Notes: generated from the letters alone by a model not told the origin. Shown: positions 8,883-18,431, counted from the first letter of the stretch. The stretch is 64,000 nt of DNA from Mesotaenium endlicherianum (GCA_009602735.1 WELA01002734.1:19014-83013); one strand, 5' to 3'. Numbers and translations are program-made.

Positions 8883-9569
8883 TTACCTGGTAGGCTCCTG
8901 CAGTATGTCAATGAATTCCGCACTCGAAGCTTCCATCTTGTTTGCTGTTTTATCAATCTGTGTACTGAGATAGTTATGTCCTACATAAGCGATCAGTCCG
9001 ATGATCAGACCCGTTGCCGAAGTGATCATCTTGGTATAGATACCTCCTGCGATGGTATTCAGCGTGTATTCACCTGTTGAAGCAATGCCATAGAACAACT
9101 GCACCATACCCACAATGGTTCCGAGGAACCCGAACATAGGCGCGATACCTGCCACCAGCGAAAGGATATTCAGGTTGCGTTCCATATTGTACATTTCCAG
9201 TTTGCCTACGTTCTCCATGCTTTTTTCAATGGCATCGATGGGTTTGCCAATACGCTGTATGCCTTTGTCGATCATACGGGCAACCGGGTTATTGGTATTC
9301 CTGGCCAGGTTCCTGGCTGCCGCTACATTACCCGTCATGATGTTGTCACGAATGATGCTCATGAAATTGCCTTCAATGCGGGAGGCGCGGCGGATGGCCA
9401 ATAACCTTTCCACGAATACAAAAATGGCTATGACCAGCAGCAGGTAAAGGGGATACATGATCCAACCGCCCTTTTCGAGAAGGCTCCACATGGATATTTT
9501 TTCCGGTGCAGCGGGAACAGCTGCAGCAGCAACCTTCTGGAGGGTATCGGTCTGCAGTAAATAGAACAT
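8883..9569 (-). CDS. MotA/TolQ/ExbB proton channel family protein
   Basis: A 228-aa inner-membrane protein with three membrane segments (about 35-55, 135-160 and 178-200) and the family GTVxGM motif (FLGTIVGMVQLF), followed by ATGLIIGLIAYVGHNY. It pairs with the ExbD/TolR-like protein encoded next. A short alanine-rich N-terminal extension (TLQKVAAAAVPAAP) precedes the first helix; an internal Met near residue 27 is an alternative start. Confidence 0.91.
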   Translation of the reverse strand: MFYLLQTDTLQKVAAAAVPAAPEKISMWSLLEKGGWIMYPLYLLLVIAIFVFVERLLAIRRASRIEGNFMSIIRDNIMTGNVAAARNLARNTNNPVARMIDKGIQRIGKPIDAIEKSMENVGKLEMYNMERNLNILSLVAGIAPMFGFLGTIVGMVQLFYGIASTGEYTLNTIAGGIYTKMITSATGLIIGLIAYVGHNYLSTQIDKTANKMEASSAEFIDILQEPTR

Positions 9570-9680
9570 GCTGGTTGTTTTATGGTTATGCTAAAATTAG
9601 CTGCTTCTGCAAAAGAACAGCCAGCATGTGAATAAAATTGCCCTACCAGGGCGTTTTAAGAAAGATTTTGCACATTTTGA

Positions 9681-9732
9681 GTTGTTAGTTGTCAGAGGGA
9701 TGTTCTAACAACTGACATCTATCAACTAACAA
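9681..9732. repeat. TTAGTTG-type inverted repeat
   Basis: The left arm GTTGTTAGTTGTCAG (9681-9695) is mirrored by CTGAC...CAACTAACAAC at 9712-9732. A second, better formed copy of the same family lies at 27222-27297. Both contain CTAACAACT(G/A)ACATCT. The right arm overlaps the last codons of the SPFH gene. It looks like a dispersed intergenic element that can fold as a hairpin. Confidence 0.6.
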
Positions 9733-10654
9733 CTTGATCTTTCATTTTAAGCATCCCCATGATCTGCTTCATCGTTTTATCCATGCCTTCCGGACTTCCA
9801 TCGAGGAAAATGATATTGCCTTTACCGCCCTCGGCGAAGTTCTTAACGGCCTCGGTCCACATACTGAAAAGGATCACATTGGTATCCAGGTTGGCCTGTT
9901 TCATCTGCTCGGCAGCCTGGCTCATACCCCTGGCCACTTCTTCGCGGAAAAGGGCCACACCCTGGCCTCGCAGCCGTGCTGCCTCTTTCTCCGCTTCTGC
10001 CGATATCTTGATGGCATTTCCTTCTGCCTCTGCCGCCTTGGTCTTGGTAATGAGTAATGCCTGTCCTTCGTTCTCCGCGGCCGCTTTCAGGTTATTACTG
10101 GCCACTACCTTACTCATGCTGTCCATGATCTGCTTGTCGAATGTGATGTCGTTGATCTGCAGGTCCTGCAGGTGATAACCCCATTCTTCTAATGAATGAT
10201 CGATCTGCTGCTTTACAAATTCCACAATTTCCCTTCGTAACAGCAATATCTCCGCCTGCTTTTTCGTAGCTACAAAAGCCCTGATGCTGCCTTCCACCGT
10301 TCTGATCAATGCCTGCATCAGGTCTTTATCGCTGATGAACTTGAATGCTACATTTTTAATGGTTTCTTCATCCTGGTTGATCACCGAATACAACAGCATA
10401 CTCTTGAAATATACGTTGGCCTGGTCTACCGTCACCGCCTGGAATTCCAGCTCCACAGAGCGGTTCTGAATGCTCACCGTTTTATACACCTGTTCCAGTA
10501 TGGGTATCTTGAAATTCAATCCCGGCCTGAGTATCCGCTGGTATTTACCGAATAAAGTAATCACCGCAATGGATCCCTGGTTTACCGTAACCAGTCCGCT
10601 GAAGAAGATGAAGATGAGTATCAATACCCACCAATAAGCAGCTAGCAGTTGCAT
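9722..10654 (-). CDS. SPFH/Band 7 domain protein (slipin/QmcA-like)
   Basis: A 310-aa membrane-anchored SPFH protein with one N-terminal hydrophobic helix (about 5-25), the Band 7 domain (about 26-190, with GKYQRILRPGLNFKIP) and an alanine/glutamate-rich coiled-coil tail with EGQALLITKTKAAEAEG and AEKEAARLRGQG. Relatives organise membrane microdomains and often partner with FtsH or NfeD proteins, but none is encoded here. The last codons (QVVS plus stop) lie inside the TTAGTTG repeat arm, so the natural C-terminus may have been replaced by repeat sequence. Confidence 0.9.
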   Translation of the reverse strand: MQLLAAYWWVLILIFIFFSGLVTVNQGSIAVITLFGKYQRILRPGLNFKIPILEQVYKTVSIQNRSVELEFQAVTVDQANVYFKSMLLYSVINQDEETIKNVAFKFISDKDLMQALIRTVEGSIRAFVATKKQAEILLLRREIVEFVKQQIDHSLEEWGYHLQDLQINDITFDKQIMDSMSKVVASNNLKAAAENEGQALLITKTKAAEAEGNAIKISAEAEKEAARLRGQGVALFREEVARGMSQAAEQMKQANLDTNVILFSMWTEAVKNFAEGGKGNIIFLDGSPEGMDKTMKQIMGMLKMKDQVVS

Positions 10655-10711
10655 AACATTAAATTTTGATGTAAGATAAGGAGAAAAAGACAGCTCGCTA
10701 TTAATCTTTCA

Positions 10712-11296
10712 TCATGAAACGATGAAAACTTTCAGTTCCAACGGGCCATGAGCACCCACCACCAGCGATTGTTCTATATCGGCTGTTTTGGAAGGCCCGG
10801 CAATAAAGGTTCCGTACCCGTCTTCGTCTACCTGAATGCGCCGGTACGCTTCATGCATATTGTACACGATGTCTTTGGCATTGATCACCAATACCAGCTT
10901 CCTGCATATAAACGGGAACAACCGGTTTACCATATCCGATTCACTCACCCAGATAGCGCCGTTTTCTGCCACCCCTACCCGTCCTTTGATGAAAGCAGTG
11001 TCCAGCGCTTCAAGCTCCGATGCATTGGCCTTTTTATATGCATTGATATTATAACCGTTGAGTTCGGCGATGGTGTTCACCAGGCGTGTACCCGCCTGTT
11101 GCAAGCTTTCCAGGTATTCGTCCACTTCACTCAACGATGTCACTTTTACACTCGTTGCCCCAATAAATTCCAGCGCTCCTATGAATACATTCACCAGGTC
11201 GCCCTTCCTTTCAAAAAGCGGTATTTCGGGCAGTTCTACAGGCGCCGGCTTATTCGCGTTGATAGCTGCTAATATGTTTTCCCTGCTGTTACTCAT
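10712..11296 (-). CDS. lutC: LutC-like LUD-domain lactate utilization protein
   Basis: A 194-aa LUD-domain protein (YkgG/LutC type), one subunit of the LutABC iron-sulfur complex that oxidises L-lactate to pyruvate. Family features include the GVAENGAIWVSESD stretch and the conserved AGPSKTADIEQSLVVGAHGP near the C-terminus. It overlaps lutB by 8 nt and is the last gene of the uxaA-lutA-lutB-lutC operon. Confidence 0.9.
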   Translation of the reverse strand: MSNSRENILAAINANKPAPVELPEIPLFERKGDLVNVFIGALEFIGATSVKVTSLSEVDEYLESLQQAGTRLVNTIAELNGYNINAYKKANASELEALDTAFIKGRVGVAENGAIWVSESDMVNRLFPFICRKLVLVINAKDIVYNMHEAYRRIQVDEDGYGTFIAGPSKTADIEQSLVVGAHGPLELKVFIVS

Positions 11297-12668
11297 GGTT
11301 CCTGTTCTTTTTATACCAGTCTTTGAAACTTTCTTTGGGGGCCGATGGCATATCCCGTTGTTTATACCAGGGGTTGAGCCGGTTGTTCACTAAAAAAGGC
11401 AGGTATCGCATGAAGAACCTTGCCATACCGGTACTCAGCCGGTAGACAGCGGGCTTTGACAAAACACCTGTCATTAATTTCATCGATGCTTTTTTCGCTG
11501 AACCTCCATAACCTTCCGCCATCAATACCTGCCGCCAGCTCCAAAGCTGTTCGTGTATATTGATCTTAACCGGACAAACATTGGTACAGGAACCGCAAAG
11601 CGTGGAAGCGAAAGGAAGGTCTGCATTCTTGCGCATGTCCAGGTTGGGCGCCAGTATGGAACCAATCGGACCTGCCACCGAATTGTGATAACTGTGTCCG
11701 CCGCTGCGCCGGTACACCGGGCAGGTATTGAAGCAGGCGGCACAGCGAATACATTTCAAAGAGTTCCTGAAAGCTTCCCTGCCCAACTGTTCTGTTCTTC
11801 CGTTATTGACCAATACGATGTGCATTTCCTGTCCCGCTTTCGGGCGATGGAAATGACTCGAATAAGTAGTGATGGGTTGTCCTGTAGCGCTTCTCGCCAG
11901 CAGCCTTAAGAAAACAGAAAGGTCTTGTGCACGGGGTATGATCTTTTCAAAACCCATGCAGGCGATATGCACTTTGTTGGCATGCACACCCAGGTCGGCA
12001 TTGCCTTCATTGGTGCAAACCACAATACCACCTGTTTCGGCTACTGCAAAATTTACTCCGGTGATGGCTGCATCTGCAGTAATGAATTTTTTACGCAGTA
12101 CTTGTCTTGCTGCGCGGGTAAGATATACCGGATCCTGGTTGTTTTTTTCTGTATGAAGGTGTTTGTGGAAAGTATTGCTGACGTCTTCTTTTTTCAGGTG
12201 AATGGCCGGCAACACGATATGACTCGGCGGCTCATTCCGCAGTTGCACAATGTATTCACCCAGGTCCGTATCAACCACCGATATTTTTCTTTCGGCGAGA
12301 TAATGATTGAGTCCGCACTCTTCCGTAAGCATCGATTTGCTTTTCACCACATTCACCGCATTGTGATGCAGCAAAATCTCGTACACGATCTGGTTGTGTT
12401 CCGCCGCGTTATTCGCCCAATGTACTTTGATGCCATTCTTTTTGGCATTGGCCTCAAATTGCAACAGGTATTCGTCGAGGTTCGATAATGTATGCTCTTT
12501 GATCTGTGAACCCAGGTTGCGCAATGCTTCCCATTCGGGAATTTGATGCGCCGCTTTGTCTCTTTTAGCCCTTACGAACCAAAGTGTTTCGTCGTGCCAT
12601 TGCGCGCGCTGACCGTTTTTGAGGAAAGCAGCGGCAGCCTTGTTATGATGGGTGGCAGGTTGACTCAT
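11289..12668 (-). CDS. lutB: LutB-like iron-sulfur protein of lactate utilization
   Basis: The 459-aa large subunit of the LutABC L-lactate oxidation complex. It has an N-terminal LUD domain (about 60-300, with GVNFAVAETGGIVV) and a ferredoxin-like C-terminal part with two 4Fe-4S clusters: C306-x2-C309-x2-C312-x3-C316-P, and C358-x2-C361-x3-C365-P. Its ATG overlaps the lutA stop as ATGA, and its 3' end overlaps lutC, so the three genes are one translationally coupled unit. Confidence 0.94.
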   Translation of the reverse strand: MSQPATHHNKAAAAFLKNGQRAQWHDETLWFVRAKRDKAAHQIPEWEALRNLGSQIKEHTLSNLDEYLLQFEANAKKNGIKVHWANNAAEHNQIVYEILLHHNAVNVVKSKSMLTEECGLNHYLAERKISVVDTDLGEYIVQLRNEPPSHIVLPAIHLKKEDVSNTFHKHLHTEKNNQDPVYLTRAARQVLRKKFITADAAITGVNFAVAETGGIVVCTNEGNADLGVHANKVHIACMGFEKIIPRAQDLSVFLRLLARSATGQPITTYSSHFHRPKAGQEMHIVLVNNGRTEQLGREAFRNSLKCIRCAACFNTCPVYRRSGGHSYHNSVAGPIGSILAPNLDMRKNADLPFASTLCGSCTNVCPVKINIHEQLWSWRQVLMAEGYGGSAKKASMKLMTGVLSKPAVYRLSTGMARFFMRYLPFLVNNRLNPWYKQRDMPSAPKESFKDWYKKNRNHE

Positions 12669-13399
12669 TGCGTGTTTAAAATTTCAGCGAGGTGAATGAC
12701 CTTGATATCGATCTTTTGCCTTTTCAATAATCCCTCCAGGTGCATCAGGCAACTCATATCGCCGCCTGTGATATAATGCACGCCGTTTGCCAGGTGCTCT
12801 TTGATGCGGGTATTACCCATGCTTACCGACACGGCTTCTTCCGTTACACAAAAAGTACCGCCAAAACCACAGCACTCATCGGCGCGTGAAGTGCGGAATA
12901 ATTCCAGGCCATCCACGGTACTCAACAGGGCTTCTGCTTTGGAAAAAGGCTTCTCTACTTTTTCACTCATGGAAGAAAGATGCAACATGCGTTGTCCGTG
13001 GCAACTTACATGGAGACCTACTTTGTGCGGAAAAGAAGCTTTCACTCCTTCCAGCTTCAACACATCGGTGATGAATTCCGTCAGTTCGTATATACGCTCG
13101 CGGATAGTAGCGGCCGCATTGGGTTCTTCCGCTGAATGCAAATGCTCTTTTATATGGAGCGCGCAACTTCCCGAGGGACAAACAATGTATTCATAACCGG
13201 AAAAATTGGCTATGAAATTTTTATCACATCCGCCTGCCATAGAAGCAAAACCTGAATTGGCCATGGGTTGTCCGCAACAGGTTTGTTTCAGCGGGTAATG
13301 TACTTCGCATCCATAACGTTCCAGCAACTCTAGTGTGGCAACGGCCACCTGCGGATAAAACTGATCTACATAACAGGGTATGAATAATCCTACTTTCAT
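12665..13399 (-). CDS. lutA: LutA-like (Fe-S)-binding oxidoreductase subunit (CCG domains)
   Basis: A 244-aa protein with two cysteine-rich CCG domains, the first around C41-C42 (QTCCGQPMANSG) and the second around DECCGFGGTF, typical of LutA/GlpC-type subunits that bind an unusual Fe-S cluster. It works with LutB and LutC in L-lactate oxidation. The open frame reaches 13426, inside uxaA, but ATG 13397-13399 (MKVGLFIPCY) is the family start and lies 2 nt after the uxaA stop. Confidence 0.93.
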   Translation of the reverse strand: MKVGLFIPCYVDQFYPQVAVATLELLERYGCEVHYPLKQTCCGQPMANSGFASMAGGCDKNFIANFSGYEYIVCPSGSCALHIKEHLHSAEEPNAAATIRERIYELTEFITDVLKLEGVKASFPHKVGLHVSCHGQRMLHLSSMSEKVEKPFSKAEALLSTVDGLELFRTSRADECCGFGGTFCVTEEAVSVSMGNTRIKEHLANGVHYITGGDMSCLMHLEGLLKRQKIDIKVIHLAEILNTQ

Positions 13400-13401
13400 G
13401 A

Positions 13402-15057
13402 TTACAGGCTTACACCTCTTTTCCACGGAATAAAATCGTCCTGGCCTAATAAAACGGCTTTGGGTATCACTTCTCCGCTCGCTGCTTTGATGCAGTATTC
13501 CAGTATCTCCTCTCCCATCTGTTCAATTGTTTTTTCGCCGGTGATGATGCCTCCCGTATCGATATCGATAATATCGCCCATGCGTTTTGCCAATGTTGAA
13601 TTGGTTGACAGTTTGATGGTAGGCGCAACAGGATTTCCTGTAGGCGTTCCCAAACCGGTAGTGAACAATATCAATGTAGCGCCTGCCGCCGCCTTACCGG
13701 TAGTGGCTTCCACATCATTACCCGGTGTACATACCAGGCTCAGTCCGGCTTTGGTAGCGGGCTCTGTATAATCCAGTACATCCACCACCGGCGAAGTGCC
13801 ACCTTTGCGTGCAGCGCCTGTTGATTTGATCGCATCGGTAATGAGTCCGTCTTTGATATTACCGGGTGATGGGTTCATGTAAAATCCCGATCCTACTTTA
13901 TTGGCCAATGCATCGTAAGTCTGCATGAGGTGAATGAATTTTTCGGCTGCCTCTTTTGTTACACAACGGTCTATCATTTGCTGTTCGGCTCCACAAAGCT
14001 CTGGGAATTCTGCCAGCAATACTTTAGCGCCCAAAGCCACCAGCAGGTCGGCACTATAGCCCACCGCCGGGTTAGCGGAGATACCGCTGAAACCATCGCT
14101 GCCACCACATTTCACGCCAACCGTCAATTCACTCAGCGGTGCAGGCTCGCGCATTATCTTATTCGCTTCCACCAATCCATTGAAAGTAGTGCGTATCGCA
14201 TCAATGATCAACTGCTCTTCACTCTGTGCTTTCTGTTGTTCAAAAACAAATAGCGGTTTATCAAAAGAAGGGTTCCGTTTTTTGAGGTCTTTCAGGAACA
14301 TCTCTGTCTGCAGGTGCTGGCATCCCAGGCTCAACACAGTAATACCGGCAACATTGGGATGGTCTGCATAAGCAGCCAGCAAAGCGCTGAGTGTTTCTGC
14401 ATCCTGGCGGGTACCGCCGCATCCGCCGGTATGGTTCAGGAATTTGATGCCATCTATGTTTTTGAAATAACGTTTTTCTTTCGCAGTTGCGGCGGGTGAA
14501 AGATCAAGGTGACTGATATCGGCGCCTGCCTGGTAAGCTGCGAGGAGTTCGCGGGTATAGCGTGTGTATTTATCTGAAACAGCATAACCCAGTTCATTGT
14601 GCAGCGCTTCCCGTATCATATCGAGGTTCCGGTTCTCACAAAATACAGTGGGAATGAACAACCAGTAATTGGCCGTTCCGAATTTTCCATTGCTTCTTTT
14701 GTATCCGAGAAAAGTTCTGTTTGTAAATTTCGATGCATCGGGTACATGCCATTGATAATGTGCATCCCGGTATCCATAAGCGCCTGCCGCGTGTTTGGTA
14801 TTGGCGGTTGTCATCAGTTGTCCTTTTTCTACAGCTGATTGCAGTTTACCTACCAGCACACCATACATAATCACTTCATCACCGGCTTTCATATCGGAAA
14901 TGAAGAATTTGTGTTTGGCCGGAATATTTTCTTTCAGTGTAATACTATTCTCATGCTCTTCAATGATAGCGCCTGCGGCCAGGTTTCCCAGGGCAACCAA
15001 TACATTATCGGAAGGATGGATCTTTAAAAAATTGCGGGTCTTAGCGGTTGTATCCAT
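13402..15057 (-). CDS. UxaA-family sugar-acid dehydratase (altronate dehydratase-like)
   Basis: A 551-aa member of the UxaA/GarD family, whose known members dehydrate altronate or galactarate. A small SAF domain covers about residues 1-95. The C-terminal catalytic part has the TGGCGGTRQDAE, LSLGCQHLQTE, VGVKCGGSDGFSG and PSPGNIKDGL signatures. Substrate cannot be told from sequence: altronate is the textbook choice, but the strict linkage to LutABC (2-nt gap) suggests a pathway ending in L-lactate, such as oxidative L-fucose degradation. An AraC gene is divergent from it. Confidence 0.88.
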   Translation of the reverse strand: MDTTAKTRNFLKIHPSDNVLVALGNLAAGAIIEEHENSITLKENIPAKHKFFISDMKAGDEVIMYGVLVGKLQSAVEKGQLMTTANTKHAAGAYGYRDAHYQWHVPDASKFTNRTFLGYKRSNGKFGTANYWLFIPTVFCENRNLDMIREALHNELGYAVSDKYTRYTRELLAAYQAGADISHLDLSPAATAKEKRYFKNIDGIKFLNHTGGCGGTRQDAETLSALLAAYADHPNVAGITVLSLGCQHLQTEMFLKDLKKRNPSFDKPLFVFEQQKAQSEEQLIIDAIRTTFNGLVEANKIMREPAPLSELTVGVKCGGSDGFSGISANPAVGYSADLLVALGAKVLLAEFPELCGAEQQMIDRCVTKEAAEKFIHLMQTYDALANKVGSGFYMNPSPGNIKDGLITDAIKSTGAARKGGTSPVVDVLDYTEPATKAGLSLVCTPGNDVEATTGKAAAGATLILFTTGLGTPTGNPVAPTIKLSTNSTLAKRMGDIIDIDTGGIITGEKTIEQMGEEILEYCIKAASGEVIPKAVLLGQDDFIPWKRGVSL

Positions 15058-15226
15058 GTATTGTTAGATTATTCAATGCGAAATTGCATCATTTTCAGGG
15101 CCCAAATAACGATTGAATGTAACTGCAAGCAGTAAGCCAGGCTTACGTTTTATTCACTTATTCTAACCTCCGGGAACGTTTGCGTAAAAAAACCTGCTTC
15201 CTGCGGCCGCTGCCATGCGCCCGCCT

Positions 15227-15234
15227 CAAAATTA
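15227..15234 (-). promoter_or_regulatory. Candidate -7 element for the uxaA-lutABC operon
   Basis: The minus strand reads TAATTTTG, a match to TAnnTTTG, in the 237-bp gap between uxaA and the AraC gene. It would give a leader of about 165 nt. No spaced -33 element was seen. Confidence 0.28.
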
Positions 15235-15294
15235 ACTTATATTTACCCCAAATCGATTGCTTTGCCTCATTTTCATGTCAAAATAGCTAACTAA

Positions 15295-16161
15295 ATGCGC
15301 CCCCAGTTATTGAAGATATCGCAGGGTCCGGGCCATTCATTTAGTGTCCGGCAGGATCTTTACCCCATCAACAACCGTTGGCATTACCACGGTGAAGTAG
15401 AGTTGATCCATATTAAAAAAGGAGACGGTACCCAGTTCGTAGGTGATAACATCAGCCGCTTCAAATCGGGCGATGTAGTGATCATTGGCAGCAACCTGCC
15501 CCACTACTGGCGTTTCGATGATACGTATTACGAGGAAGACACCAAATCGGGCGCCGATATCAGGGTAGCCCATTTCAATGAGAAATTCTGGGGCGACCAG
15601 TTTCTCCAGCTTCCGGAGAACATCAGCATCCGCAGTGCATTGGAAAAAGGGAAACGAGGCGTACGCATCAACGGCAAAGCCAGGCAACGAATTGCCGATA
15701 TACTGGAAGAGCTCATGAAAGCCGAAGGCCCGAACCGTGTATCCTTGCTGATGGAAGCGCTCACCGTGATTGGTAATTGCCAGAATTATTCTTTCATCTC
15801 TTCAATAGGCTTCAAACACGATTTTGTGGAATCGGAAAACGATCGCATCAATGCCATCTATGAATATTCCATCCGGAATTTCAAGAACAAGATCCACCTT
15901 GAAGAGATCGCGGCAATGGCCAATATCAGTCCCAACTCTTTCTGCCGCTATTTCAAATCACGTACCCGCAAAACTTTTTCCCAGTTTTTGATCGAGCTGC
16001 GGGTGGGTCATGCATGCAAATTGCTGATCGAAAACAATTTCAGCATCAAACAGATCTGTTATGAGAGCGGCTTCAACAATTTTACCAGCTTTCATAAGTA
16101 TTTCAAAGTGATTACCGGGAAAAGTCCGTTGGCTTATCAGAAAGAGTTTACTGCGAATTAA
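15295..16161 (+). CDS. AraC-family transcriptional regulator
   Basis: A 288-aa regulator with an N-terminal cupin-like sensor (about 15-150, with NNRWHYHGEVELIHI and the FKSGDVVIIGSNLPH segment) and a C-terminal double helix-turn-helix (about 190-285, with LEEIAAMANISPNSFCRYFK and ICYESGFNNFTSFHKYFK). This domain order is typical of AraC proteins that sense sugars or sugar acids. It is divergent from uxaA-lutABC and just upstream of the GH36 gene, so it is the natural candidate regulator of both. Ligand unknown. Confidence 0.92.
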   Translation: MRPQLLKISQGPGHSFSVRQDLYPINNRWHYHGEVELIHIKKGDGTQFVGDNISRFKSGDVVIIGSNLPHYWRFDDTYYEEDTKSGADIRVAHFNEKFWGDQFLQLPENISIRSALEKGKRGVRINGKARQRIADILEELMKAEGPNRVSLLMEALTVIGNCQNYSFISSIGFKHDFVESENDRINAIYEYSIRNFKNKIHLEEIAAMANISPNSFCRYFKSRTRKTFSQFLIELRVGHACKLLIENNFSIKQICYESGFNNFTSFHKYFKVITGKSPLAYQKEFTAN

Positions 16162-16175
16162 CAACTCAATGTAAT

Positions 16176-16190
16176 TTGTCAATTTGACAA
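16176..16190. promoter_or_regulatory. Perfect palindrome between araC-type gene and GH36
   Basis: Seven-base arms TTGTCAA and TTGACAA around a single T, 15 nt after the regulator stop and 80 nt before the GH36 start. It could be an operator. It lacks a T-run, so it is a poor terminator. Confidence 0.35.
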
Positions 16191-16269
16191 TTCGATAATT
16201 ACCTGGTTTTACCATGTAAACTTTTTACTTTCATTGAGTATTGAGCCATCCTCCCTTATAAATTACCTT

Positions 16270-18426
16270 ATGAAAAAATGCATTTGTACCCTATTTTGTA
16301 CCCTCCTGGTTTTTCTTGTAAACGCGCAGAGCGACCGGCAGATATTGCTGGAAACAAAAAATACTGCGCTGTTACTTTCCATTGGCGCTAACCAGCGCGT
16401 TACCCAATCTTATTTTGGTAAAAAACTACAACCGGCAGATTATGCTTTATTGAAAGGCGGCCGCGAAGTGTACCTCACGGCAGGTATGGAAAATCAGAAC
16501 GAACCCGCCGTACGGGTGGTGCATGCAGATGGCAACCCTTCACTGGAGCTGCAATATGTTGCTCACAAAACGATCAGTTCGGGTGGAGACAGCAGCACTA
16601 CCGGCATTCTGCTGAGAGACCCGCAATATCCGTTCGAAGTAACTTTATATTATACGCTCTATTACAATGAAGATGTGATCAAGGCATGGACCGAGATCAG
16701 GAACAATGAAAAGAAACCGGTACAACTTACCGCTTATGCATCTTCCCTCCTGCATTTCAATGCCAATGCTTATTGGCTCACACAGTTTCATGGCGATTGG
16801 GCGCGCGAAATGAATAAGGTAGAAGAGCCATTGAACAACGGCATCAAAACACTGGAAAGCAAACTGGGTACACGTAGCAACTTCTACCAAACACAGGTAT
16901 TTTTTGTTTCACTGGATAAGCCTTCTACTGAAACAGATGGCGAACTCATAGCAGGTACACTCAACTGGACCGGGAACTTCAGGTACAGTTTTGAAATTGA
17001 TCAGCGCAACGGGTTGCGCGTATTGTCGGGCATCAATCCTTTTGCTTCAGAATATGCACTTCAACCGGCAGAAACTTTTACCACGCCTGCATTTCTTTTT
17101 ACCTGGTCGGGAAATGGAAAAGGATTGGCTAGTCGCAACCTGCATAACTGGGCACGCAACTACGGTGTGATGGATGGCAATGGCAACAGGATGGTATTGT
17201 TGAACAACTGGGAAGCTACGGATGTCAGGTTCAATGAAAACCGTTTGGTGGAATTGTTTGGTGAAGCAAAAAAATTAGGCACCGATCTGTTCCTGCTGGA
17301 TGATGGATGGTTTGGTAACAAGTATCCGCGCAACGATGATAAAAACGGGCTGGGCGATTGGCAGGAAGACAAAGCGAAACTGCCGAGTGGGTTGGGTTAC
17401 CTGGTGAAAGAAGCGGAGAAACAAGGCGTGAAATTCGGTATCTGGCTCGAACCCGAAATGGTCAATCCGAAAAGTGAACTTTACGAACAGCATCCCGATT
17501 GGATATTGAAATTACCCAACAGGCCGGAAAATTATGGCCGCAATCAATTGGTACTCGATCTCACGAATCCCAAAGTGCAGGATTTTGTGTTCTCGATTGT
17601 AGACAATATGCTGACGAAAACACCCGGTATCGCTTTCATCAAATGGGATTGTAACCGCAGCATGACCAATGCCTGGTCGCCTTACCTGGGCAGCAGCCGG
17701 CAATCACAGTTGTATATTGAATACACACGGAGTTTCTACAAGGTCATGGATCGCATCCGTGCCAAATATCCCACATTGCCCATCATGCTATGCTCAGGTG
17801 GTGGTGGCAGAACCGATTATGGCGCGTTGAAATATTTTACGGAGTTCTGGCCCAGCGATAATACCGATCCACTCTCTCGCATTTATATACAGTGGGGCTA
17901 TTCTTATTTCTTTCCCGCCAATACCATGGCTGCGCATATTACCGGCATGGGTAAACAATCGTTGAAATACAAGACCGATGTTGCCATGATGGGCAGGATG
18001 GGCTATGATATACGCACCAATAATTTCACGCCGCAGGAATTGCAGTTCAGCGAAGAAGCCGTGAAGACTTACAAACGCATCAGTCCGGTGATCTGGCGTG
18101 GCGATCTGTACCGGCTCGTTTCTCCTTATGAAAACAATCGCGCAGTGCTCATGTATGTAAGCAAGGATCAAAACCAGGCGATCTTATTCAACTATCACCT
18201 GAACAGTACCCGCAGCGATGTATTCGGGAAAGTGCGGTTACAAGGACTTGATCCGAAGAAAAAATACCGCATCAGAGAGATCAACCTGTTTCCGGGTACT
18301 ACGTCTGCAATGGCCGATCATGACAAAGTATTTTCGGGTGAATACCTGCTGCAGGCAGGCCTTAACCTGTCTGTAAGAACTACTCCCCTAACCAGTAACG
18401 TATATGAATTAACTGCGGAGCCATAA
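16270..18426 (+). CDS. Secreted alpha-galactosidase, GH36
   Basis: Hydrolyses terminal alpha-linked galactose from oligo- and polysaccharides, probably in the periplasm. The product is 718 aa from ATG 16270, with a signal peptide (KKCICTLFCTLLVFLVNAQ). The upstream TTG at 16234 would spoil it. Layout is N-terminal beta-sandwich (about 25-300), TIM barrel (about 310-640) and C-terminal beta domain. The nucleophile is D460 in FIKWDCNRS and the acid/base D530 in WPSDNTDP, both standard GH36 motifs. Confidence 0.94.
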   Translation: MKKCICTLFCTLLVFLVNAQSDRQILLETKNTALLLSIGANQRVTQSYFGKKLQPADYALLKGGREVYLTAGMENQNEPAVRVVHADGNPSLELQYVAHKTISSGGDSSTTGILLRDPQYPFEVTLYYTLYYNEDVIKAWTEIRNNEKKPVQLTAYASSLLHFNANAYWLTQFHGDWAREMNKVEEPLNNGIKTLESKLGTRSNFYQTQVFFVSLDKPSTETDGELIAGTLNWTGNFRYSFEIDQRNGLRVLSGINPFASEYALQPAETFTTPAFLFTWSGNGKGLASRNLHNWARNYGVMDGNGNRMVLLNNWEATDVRFNENRLVELFGEAKKLGTDLFLLDDGWFGNKYPRNDDKNGLGDWQEDKAKLPSGLGYLVKEAEKQGVKFGIWLEPEMVNPKSELYEQHPDWILKLPNRPENYGRNQLVLDLTNPKVQDFVFSIVDNMLTKTPGIAFIKWDCNRSMTNAWSPYLGSSRQSQLYIEYTRSFYKVMDRIRAKYPTLPIMLCSGGGGRTDYGALKYFTEFWPSDNTDPLSRIYIQWGYSYFFPANTMAAHITGMGKQSLKYKTDVAMMGRMGYDIRTNNFTPQELQFSEEAVKTYKRISPVIWRGDLYRLVSPYENNRAVLMYVSKDQNQAILFNYHLNSTRSDVFGKVRLQGLDPKKKYRIREINLFPGTTSAMADHDKVFSGEYLLQAGLNLSVRTTPLTSNVYELTAEP

Positions 18427-18431
18427 ATTTG
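18424..18431 (+). promoter_or_regulatory. Candidate -7 element for the SMP-30-like gene
   Basis: TAAATTTG, a perfect TAnnTTTG match, overlaps the GH36 stop codon 37 nt before the next ATG. It suggests that the downstream gene can be transcribed on its own. The -33 position is not convincing. Confidence 0.35.

Noticed and set aside
16234-16269. TTG start of the GH36 gene
   Set aside because: The ATG at 16270 gives a normal signal peptide; the extra 12 residues would not.
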